Position numbers and translations under genes: made by a program. The notes beneath the pieces are model-generated. The model saw only the letters and a program-made list of their open reading frames with translations. It made no database searches and was not told the origin of the DNA. A stretch of 17,341 nucleotides of DNA from UBA4644 sp964646225 (GTDB lineage: Bacteria > Bacillota > Clostridia > Oscillospirales > Butyricicoccaceae): the NCBI GenBank assembly GCA_964646225.1, contig CAZYAD010000030.1:1-17341 (forward strand), written 5' to 3'. Shown piece by piece: positions 1 to 7,500 of this stretch (the stretch's first letter is position 1; each line of letters begins with the position of its first letter).

Positions 1-4
1 GTTT

Positions 5-62
5 ATAATACCACGACCCCTCCCTTTTGTCAACACTTTTTTTGAGTTTTTTTCGTTTTTTT
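5..62 (-). promoter_or_regulatory. Strong leftward promoter with phased A-tracts (UP-like element)
   Basis: Read on the minus strand there is TTGACA (28-33), a 17-base spacer, then TATTAT (5-10), an almost perfect sigma-A promoter. Directly upstream of the -35 lie three runs of seven A (plus-strand T runs at 37-43, 47-53 and 56-62), with centres 9-10 bases apart. That is about one helical turn and fits an UP element or intrinsic bend. Transcription would leave the window to the left, so the gene served is not visible. Confidence 0.75.
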
Positions 63-132
63 CAAAGTTTTCCTCCAAGTATTCATTTTCCATGCTTTTC
101 AGTCTGTTTCTCACACGAATTCTACATTTTGT

Positions 133-1533
133 TTAGACCGAAGGCTCCTTCATCTGTCTGGCAGCGTCCTCCGCAGCCCATGCCGCCCGACAGCGCTCGC
201 GCCATCTGCTCTTATAATAGTAGGTCAGCTGCAAGGCACTGCACATGGCCCAGCCTGCCGGATACCCCAGGCCGACAAACCACTCGGTATTGAGAAACTG
301 CGTCCCAATGGCCAGATACAGCTGCCGGAACAGCACAAAGGAGCACAGCATAATGACCATGGGCGCCTTGGCATCTCCCGCGCCGCGCAGCGCACCGGCG
401 TAGATCTGGTTAAAGCAGACGATCAGATAGAAGGGCGAAATCAGCCGGATGAACATCGTTCCGTATTCCATGACCCCCGGGTCGCTGTTGAAGATGCGGA
501 TCAGCGGTGCGCAGAACAGCACCACCAGCCCGATCAGGCAGCCGGTGACCAGCAGGGACAGCCGCACGGCGGTGTGGACGCCCTTCTCCGAGCGCTCCAG
601 ATCCCGCTTGCCGATATTCTGCCCCACAAAGGTGGTAGACGCCATGGAAATGCTCTGCATGGGCAGCAGGATAAACTGATCGATGCGGTGATAGCAGCTC
701 CAGCCCGCCACGCAGTTGGTGCCGAAGGAGTTGATATATCCCTGGACGAACACATTGGAAAAGGAGGTCAGCGCCTGCTGCAGGCCGGAGGGCAGGCCCA
801 CCCCAATGATGCTTCGCAGCATGGCCGGATCGATCCGCAGCCTGGAGGGCTGGAAGCGGTGGACATCCTTCGTGCGGTTCAGCGTCAGCAGGATCATTCC
901 CGCCGAGACAAACTGAGCGATGATGGTGGCGTAAGCCACGCCCTCCACGCCCATGTGGAAGACCAGCACAAACACCAGATCCAGCACGATGTTCACCACC
1001 GAGCTGAGGATCAGGAAATACAGCGGACGGCGGCTGTCGCCCACAGCCCGCAAAATGCCCGAGCCCATGTTGTACAGCATCAGCCCGGAAATACCGGCGA
1101 AATAGATCTGCAAATAGGTTCTGGCCTCCACATACACATCGGCCGGCGTCTTCATCAGCGTCAGCATCAGCGGCGACAGCAGCACCCCCACCACCGTGCC
1201 CACCACGCCGATGATCAGCGTCATGGCCACCGTGGTATGTACCGCCCGATGCACGCCCTCGGCGTCCTTTGCACCGAAGCGCTGGGAGATGATGACCCCC
1301 GCGCCCACCGACACGCCGGAGAAAAAGCCCACCAGCATATTGATGATGGAGGTGGTGGAGCCCACTGCGGCCAGCGCCTGCTTGCTCACAAAATTGCCCA
1401 CCACGATGGAGTCCACAGTGTTGTACAGCTGCTGAAACAGATTGCCCAGCATCAGCGGCAGTGCAAACGCCACCAGATGCTTCCAGATCGTCCCCTGCGT
1501 CATGTCGCGGGTCTTTTTGCCGGCTGCGGCCAT
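133..1533 (-). CDS. MATE family multidrug/toxin efflux transporter
   Basis: A 466-residue polytopic membrane protein with the layout of the MATE (multi antimicrobial extrusion) family. It opens with a short cytoplasmic leader (TQGTIWKHLVAFALPLMLG), then a long run of hydrophobic helices consistent with the family's usual 12, including the family-typical FQQLYNTVDSIVVG stretch in helix 1-2 and GAGVIISQRFGA near residue 80-90. MATE proteins export cationic drugs, metabolites or toxins by Na+ or H+ antiport across the cell membrane; the substrate here cannot be read from sequence. An in-frame GTG lies at 1542, but the ATG at 1533 is preferred because AAAGGTGA sits about 9 bases before it and would abut the GTG. 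The gene has its own promoter and is separated from the pilus operon by a terminator. No clear intrinsic terminator follows its stop. Confidence 0.93.
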   Translation of the reverse strand: MAAAGKKTRDMTQGTIWKHLVAFALPLMLGNLFQQLYNTVDSIVVGNFVSKQALAAVGSTTSIINMLVGFFSGVSVGAGVIISQRFGAKDAEGVHRAVHTTVAMTLIIGVVGTVVGVLLSPLMLTLMKTPADVYVEARTYLQIYFAGISGLMLYNMGSGILRAVGDSRRPLYFLILSSVVNIVLDLVFVLVFHMGVEGVAYATIIAQFVSAGMILLTLNRTKDVHRFQPSRLRIDPAMLRSIIGVGLPSGLQQALTSFSNVFVQGYINSFGTNCVAGWSCYHRIDQFILLPMQSISMASTTFVGQNIGKRDLERSEKGVHTAVRLSLLVTGCLIGLVVLFCAPLIRIFNSDPGVMEYGTMFIRLISPFYLIVCFNQIYAGALRGAGDAKAPMVIMLCSFVLFRQLYLAIGTQFLNTEWFVGLGYPAGWAMCSALQLTYYYKSRWRERCRAAWAAEDAARQMKEPSV

Positions 1534-1573
1534 GAGATCCACTCACCTTTCCGAAATCGATACTAACACCGTT

Positions 1574-1602
1574 ATTTTACTCCTGATTTTCAGTTTATTC
1601 AA
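1574..1602 (-). promoter_or_regulatory. Promoter of the MATE transporter gene
   Basis: On the minus strand TTGAAT (1597-1602), a 17-base spacer and TAAAAT (1574-1579) form a good sigma-A type promoter. The predicted start is about 35 bases upstream of the ATG at 1533. It lies just after the terminator of the pilus operon, so the transporter is probably a separate transcript. Confidence 0.6.
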
Positions 1603-1631
1603 CCTTTTTCCGCAAAAAGCCGTTTTCTGTG

Positions 1632-1659
1632 AAAAAAGCGCGGCCCGCGCCGCGCTTTT
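1632..1659 (-). terminator. Intrinsic terminator of the pilus operon
   Basis: An 11-bp perfect stem (1634-1644 with 1649-1659, core GCGCGGC/GCCGCGC) with a 4-base loop. On the minus strand it is followed by a T run (1632-1637). It begins 8 bases after the sortase stop codon, which closes the adhesin-pilin-sortase transcript. Confidence 0.85.
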
Positions 1660-1667
1660 GTCGTTTC

Positions 1668-2489
1668 TCATCGTTTTGCTTTTCCGCCGCCCAGACACAC
1701 CCACGCCAGCAGCACCAGCAGCAGCGGCGCAGCCACCATGGGCGCCACGATCAGCGGCTCCACCTGCATGGCGTCGGCCGTCACGCGGATGATCTTTGCC
1801 GTCTCGGCATTTTCCACCCGATGCCCCCGCACCAGCAGCCGGTGACTGTTGATGCCATAGGGCGTGCAGGTCACCAGCGTACACAGGTCCTGCCCCTCCA
1901 CGATCTGCAGCGCCTCGGTCTCGCTGGGCAGGACGATCAGGATCTGATCCACCTCATAGGTCAGGGTCTCGTCCAGGATGCGGAACAAAAAGGTGTCGCC
2001 CTCCGTCAGCTTGCTCAGATTGGTAAACAGCTTGGCCGAGGGCAGCCCGGTGTGGCCCGACACCACGCAGTGGGTGCTCTCGCCCCCCACCGGCAGAGAG
2101 GTCCATTCCAGATGTCCGATGGCGATCTGCAGCACCGCCTCGTCGGTGCCGTGATACACCGGCAGCGACACGCCGATCTCCGGGATCTCGATATAGCCCA
2201 TGACCCCGTTGCCGCCAATGTTCAGCAGCGAGTCATAGGCCTCCTTCTGGCTCTGGGACAGCAGGTAGATGTTGTCCCGCGCCCGCAGCGTCCGGTTATA
2301 GGCCACCGCATCCTGCCAGACCTGCTCGTACCGGTCGCTGTCAATGCCGGCCACCTCCTCCGCATAGGAGGCAATGGCCCGGGACTGGTGCAGGGAGTTC
2401 CAGTAGTCGGAGACCGTGGGATACAGCAGCAGCGACAGGCCCAGCAGGAGCATCAGTATTAAGATCATGGTCGAAAGCCGTCGTTTCAT
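1668..2489 (-). CDS. srtC: Class C (pilus-polymerising) sortase
   Basis: A 273-residue membrane-anchored transpeptidase that would link pilin subunits through LPXTG-type signals. There is an N-terminal membrane helix (residues 5-23) and a C-terminal one (about 246-266), the two-anchor topology usual for class C. The catalytic set is visible: His146 in SGHTGLP, Cys208 in LVTCTPYG and Arg217 in NSHRLLVRG. GYIEIPEIGVSLPVYHGT (98-115) is the class C beta-barrel entry. The usual class C lid motif (Asp-Pro-Trp/Phe before the YxxLLN segment) is not seen; the equivalent region reads ARDNIYLLSQSQKEAYDSLLN-like without Asp-Pro. The ATG has a strong AAGGAGA site 6 bases upstream. It is the last gene of the pilus operon, next to two LPETG substrates. 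Confidence in the family is high; the pilin specificity is inferred from context. Confidence 0.95.
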   Translation of the reverse strand: MKRRLSTMILILMLLLGLSLLLYPTVSDYWNSLHQSRAIASYAEEVAGIDSDRYEQVWQDAVAYNRTLRARDNIYLLSQSQKEAYDSLLNIGGNGVMGYIEIPEIGVSLPVYHGTDEAVLQIAIGHLEWTSLPVGGESTHCVVSGHTGLPSAKLFTNLSKLTEGDTFLFRILDETLTYEVDQILIVLPSETEALQIVEGQDLCTLVTCTPYGINSHRLLVRGHRVENAETAKIIRVTADAMQVEPLIVAPMVAAPLLLVLLAWVCLGGGKAKR

Positions 2490-2544
2490 GGTATCTCCTT
2501 TTGTCCCGCAGTCGGACGCGCCTGCCCGTCAGAAGGGAAACACA

Positions 2545-2569
2545 GCGGGGAGGGACTCGCCCTCCCCGC
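2545..2569 (-). promoter_or_regulatory. Intercistronic hairpin between pilin and sortase genes
   Basis: A perfect 10-bp GC-rich inverted repeat (GCGGGGAGGG at 2545-2554, CCCTCCCCGC at 2560-2569, 5-base loop) lies in the 104-bp gap between the pilin stop and the sortase start. On the minus strand only a weak T-rich stretch follows, so it may be a leaky terminator or an mRNA-stabilising stem. Either would give more pilin than sortase message. Confidence 0.6.
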
Positions 2570-2593
2570 CGGGTATGGTTGTATCAACGATAC

Positions 2594-4485
2594 TCAGTTC
2601 TCCGTGCCCATGCGCTTGCGGGTGATCAGCAGCACCGCAGCCAGCACGGCCAGCATACCGCCCACCACATAGAAGATCGTGGTGCCCGTGCCGCCGGTCT
2701 CGGGCAGCGTTGCACCGGCCTGGTTGACGACGGTAATCTCGAAAACGCCATCATCGTTCAAAGTGAGAGTACTTTCATTTCCGGCAGTACCCACCTTGGA
2801 CTTGGCCGCCCAAACGCAATCAGTAGTTGTCGCTGTGGGAGCAGTCCAATCAATGGTCACGGTGATATCGTCAATCGTATTGAAGCCGGGCGGCGTCACG
2901 GTCTCCTTGATCGTGTAAACGCCTTCGCCCAAGCCGGTGAAATATACGATACCGTCAGCTCCAACATAGGCCTCGATCTTCTCATCCTTCGTATCGCCAA
3001 GAACTGTGCTGGTCACTGTTTCTTTATACATCTTCGGGGCGTCGGCATACTGATCCTTCGTAGCTTCACTCGGAGCAGTTTTGGTGTAAGTACCGTCCTT
3101 CAGCTTGTAATACTCGCCGCTTGTATCTTCCACGAACGAACTCGTCATCGTCAGAACATACTTCACGCTGTCGCCGGTGATCGTGAACTGTGCGCCGGTC
3201 AACGCATTTCCAGCCTGATCTTCCTTCTTCAGCTTAATGCCGGTGACATAAGTATAGGTCTGCTTTTCGGGGGTCGTGCCGGTAGGCACATCGCTACCCG
3301 GCTTTCCATCCGGATTTTCCGTTTCTTCTTTGTACTTGTAGTTCGGATTGTTCGAATAAGTAACATCGAACGCATTGGGGTTGCCGGCAGCGCCGATCAC
3401 CGCATTTTCATTGATCGTCGCACTATAGGTGACCGTGATGGTTTTTCCGGCCAGCAATTTTGCGTTCAGCATTGCGATCTGGAAGGTCTTGTCGCCCGCA
3501 TCGTTACCGGTGTACAGCTTATAATCCGTGCCTTTCACAAGCGTGTCGGCACCAGCACTGACCTTCACAGTACTTTCAACAAAGGTCAGGCCATTTGACA
3601 GCGTATCGTTCAGAACACAATAATAGTAGCTGTAGCTTGCTGCGTTTTGAGGAATTTTTACCGTCAGTTCAAAGTTCACCGTGCTGCCGATTGCGCCATT
3701 GCTGGCTTTGCCGTCAGCCGTAACGCTGTCGCCAGTACCATAACTGTCAGCGTAATCATCCGAAGCGATTTTCTTGTCGGAGGTAATGGTTTCATCCTTT
3801 GCGGCCACATTGACATTGCCGACGACCTGAAGCATATAAGCCGTGTAGGCATCACCCTCAGCCGTGACGGTACCTTCCTTGTCCTTGATGAAGTAATAGC
3901 CGTCGCCGGTAACACTGATTGAATAAGTCTGCTTAGTATCAGAAGCGGTGCTGCCGCTCGATTCCCCGCAGGTACTCGTGAGATGCTTTCCGACAACAGC
4001 CGCAAACATTTTCAGGCTATCGCTGTCATTGGCAAAGGCATGCAGCACCTCTGCGACATCCGCAGCGGTTGTGCAATCTTTGTAAGCGTTCAACGCTTTC
4101 AGTTCGGTCAGCAGCTCATCGTCCTTTACGCCGCTACCCCAGTCAATGTTAGACAGCTTGCCATCTGCATAATCACCCTNNNNNNNNNNNNNNNNNNNNN
4201 NNNNNNNNNNNNNNNNNNNNNNNNNNNNNNNNNNNNNNNNNNNNNNNNNNNNNNNNNNNNNNNNNNNNNNNNNNNNNNNTTTACGCCGCTACCCCAGTCA
4301 ATGTTAGACAGCTTGCCATCTGCATAATCACCCTTGAACACCTGGTACGCCTGATAGATGTGGCCAGAGGTCTCATTTGTTATGGTGATTGTATGTGTTC
4401 CATTTTCTGCCCACACGCCCACGGAGAGGCTCAGGCACAGAACCAGCGCCAGCGCGAGGCTGGCGACTTTTTTCATGGATCTCAT
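2594..4485 (-). CDS. LPETG-anchored major pilin, isopeptide-forming (gene interrupted by assembly gap)
   Basis: A sortase-dependent shaft pilin. The start ATG at 4485 follows a GAAAGGA site; residues 1-26 are a signal peptide cleaved near VWA/ENG. The N-domain has the Spa-pilin signature HIYQAYQVFKGD and LSNIDWGSGV. A fimbrial isopeptide D2-like domain follows (about 180-335, with SDKKI and VTYSNNPNYKYK), then a SpaA/prealbumin-like domain (about 362-495, E-box region KETVTPPGF), LPETG (542-546), a membrane helix and RKR. The usual YPK pilin motif is not seen; VNVAAKDE (Lys178) is at the expected place, so that Lys may be the polymerisation site (inference). A 100-N gap at 4180-4279 splits the gene. 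Merging the 55-bp duplicated flanks, a loss of 155 bases, rejoins the two frames into 578 residues plus stop. Residue numbers refer to that reconstruction. Base composition is visibly less GC-rich than the neighbours. Confidence 0.92.
4125..4334. other. Scaffold gap (100 N) flanked by a perfect 55-bp duplication
   Basis: Bases 4180-4279 are exactly 100 N. The 55 bases before the gap (4125-4179) are identical to the 55 bases after it (4280-4334). This is the pattern left when two contigs that share their end sequence are scaffolded without merging. Deleting 155 bases (Ns plus one copy) puts the upstream and downstream parts of the pilin gene in the same frame, so the true gap is probably zero. 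Confidence 0.9.
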
Positions 4486-4538
4486 AGCAATTTTCCTTTC
4501 TGCTCGTTCAAAATGTGTAGATTTTTGTTCAAAAAGCG

Positions 4539-7500
4539 TCATGAAGGAGGGGCATCCCCCTTTCGGCGCGATTGCCGCACCAGCAGCAGGCCCGCCGCGG
4601 CACACAGCAGCGCTCCCGCCGCATAATACCACCCCGCGCCCCCGCCGCCGGTCTCCGGCAGCTCGTAGTAGGTGTGATTGACAATGGTTCCGTTCCATCC
4701 ACGTTCGATCACATTCCCCGAGGAATCCTTCACCTCCACGGTGACGACATCATAGGCCACGGTCACGGTGTAGGTGTTGCCGTTTTCGCGGTGACCCGGC
4801 GGCACCTTTGTTTCCGTCAGCGTGTAGGTGTGTCCCGATGGAATGTCCTTAAAAGTCACCCATCCATCAGCGCCGGAGATTGCCACCTTGTCACCAACCT
4901 CCACCCGGCTGCCGTCGCCGCGGCAAATCGTGCAGGATTCCGCATGTTGCAGCGTGAATTCCGCGCCGGAGAGCGGATTGCCAACGCTGTCTACCTTTTT
5001 GAATGTCAGCTCACCCAGGTACCCGTGTACAGCAGGGATGGGGAATTCGATGGTATTGGAGTCGGAAACGGATATGGTGCCGTTTACCGACTTCACCACC
5101 CGATATTGCAGCGTGGTTGTGTTGTTGGTGTTGTAACGCTGTTTTTCAACAAAACTGCCATCCTCATTTTTCAGCCGCACCCTGTAACGCAGCGAATAGC
5201 GGTATCGCGTGATTCCGCTATTTGAAGTGACGGTATAGCCGGATTCCTTCAAATCCCAGTGGATGGTGTCGTTCTTGCTTTCAGCATCCGCCTCACAGCG
5301 CGCCGTATTCTCGGCGTTTTCCTTGTGTTCGCCTTTCAGCGCGTTCTCCCGGCTTTGAAGCGCCCCGGCCTTGTCATAAAGGCCAATCAATTCCACATCG
5401 TCCGGCGTAACGCTGGGGATGGGGTCCTCCGCCACCCAGTCGGCCTTGCTTGCCGTCTCCACCGTTGTCTTGATTTCCTTAAAGATCTGGTCATAGGCGG
5501 CTTTCAAACCATTGACATCGTTGCTGTCGTAGTAGTAACCGGAGCCGATGCTGTTTTTCAGCCAGTTTTTGTAGGCTTCTTGGCTGTTGGCATCGCCGAT
5601 TTCATAGGTTTCTCCGGTACGGTCAACAACGGAGAAGGTTTTATGTCCCTCACTTTGCGTCACATACTCTCCGATGGTTTGCCCCCCTACATCCACGCCA
5701 ATGGAAAAGATATTGATACCACTTTTTTTAATTGCCGTGGCCATTTCCCGTGCGCGAATGGCAGCCTTGTCTGAATAGCTGGTACCGTAGTTACAATACA
5801 CGTCCAGCACATCGTCATAGAAAACACCATCCTCACCGACAGCTCCGCTGCCTGTGTAGGGGTCATAGCCGTTGTATCCGGAGCTGATATAGGTGGTGGG
5901 GAAGCCGTCACTGAGGAAGATGATAAATTTGTTCTTGTTAGAGGCACGCGCCAGCATATCACGGGCCATTTTCAAGCCGGCCTCCACGTTGGTAAAGCGA
6001 CTATGGGAAATGGCATCGTCATTTTCAGCCTTCTCGTACTTGCTAATGATATTGCCGGTTTGCGTACGCATGGTGTTTTTCAGCGCTCCGGCCTGCGTCG
6101 GATTGGTGCAGGGTTTCAGGTCAAATATCTCATGGGCATCGGTATTGAAAGCCACATAGCCGATTTTGCTGACTCCCAGCGTGTTGTTTTCCGCAAACTG
6201 GTCTAGAAAATTCTCTGCCGCTGCCATTGCTGCCGTATAACGGGTCATGCCGCCGAAAGACGAATTCATCGTATTGGAAATATCCATCACGATCACCACA
6301 GCCATATCCGGCTCGCTGATGACCTCCTCGATCTTCTGAGGCGTTTCCACCGTCAGCGTGATGTCAAAAACATTTTCCAGCGCAGTACCCTGGATGGTCT
6401 TGCTGACAGTCACATCCTCGTGGGAAGCCGCGCCGCCGGGTTCATCGACCTGCTGTGCGGAGGAGCTGTTATCCCCCGGTGCCGCCGACATCAGGCTGAC
6501 GCTGTACTTGTTGCACAAGGCCGCGTCATAATCGCTGTACTCTTCAAACCAGCCGCTGTCCCGCAGCAGCATCCAGTTGATACCGATGGCCGCCTCAGCG
6601 ACTGTGCCGGCTGTCTGCCCGTCTGCGCTGGCCATCAGCGTCTGAATCTGGGCGTACAGCCGCAGATAGGCTTCATCAGAGAGTCGTGCCGCCCCGTGCG
6701 CTTCGTCCAGCTGCTCCAGCAGGGCCTGCGCCGCCTCCGGACTGAACGCTTCGTTCAGGTCTTCCACCTGTGCGGAAAGCGTAGCCTCTGCCGCACGGCG
6801 CTCCTCCTCAGAGGGCCACATATCTGTCAGGCAGGCATCCGTATGGACATGAGCATCCTGCCCACAGGACAAAAGGTCGTCTTCGTCATAGCACAGAGCG
6901 CTGTGCGCGTGCTCCTCACGGCCACAGAGATGTTGCGTCTCCCGCTCCAGCAGGCCCACACCCAGCAGGGTGGTTGGGACGGAGGCATAGTGCTTCTCCC
7001 GCACGCGGCCGTTTTGCTCCAGCACGGCGGTAAACTCGCCGCTCTCCGCCTCGGCCTCGGTGATGATCCCGACGCTTTCGGCTCTGCCGTCGCCGTCACC
7101 ATCGAAAAAGGCCAGCCGTCCGGCTTCCGCGCGGGCCGCAGGGGCCTCCTGCCAAAGCTCCGCCTCCGCCAGCAGCGCGGGCCATTGGGCGGCGCTGTCG
7201 CTCAGGGGCACTTCTGTGACGCCGGCGGTCTCCAGACAAAAGGCCGCCAGCTTGGCGTTCCAGTCAGAGAAGCCGTCGCCATCCCACCAGTCGGCATAGC
7301 GGCTGTACCAGCGCAGCTCTGCTTCATCGGTGACGGTGTAATAGGCATCGCTTTCGCGATAGCCCACCTGAGCCAGCGCCACGGCCGCCGTATCGGCAGC
7401 GGGGTCGCCGGTGGGGATGGGCTGATTGTCCAGCCAGCTGTCGTCCGGGTCAGCGGTGTCCCGCTTGTTGGGATCCAGGTCGCACAGCTCCCAGTGGGTA

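Noticed and set aside
574..1566. Plus-strand open frame of 330 codons opposite the MATE gene
   Set aside because: His/Gln-rich shadow of a membrane protein in antisense; no start signal and no domain.
4126..4698. Open frame running through the N gap in a frame different from the downstream pilin
   Set aside because: It is an artefact of the 100-N spacer and duplicated flank. Its first part is the tail of the adhesin region out of frame, and only the segment from 4485 is the true pilin start.
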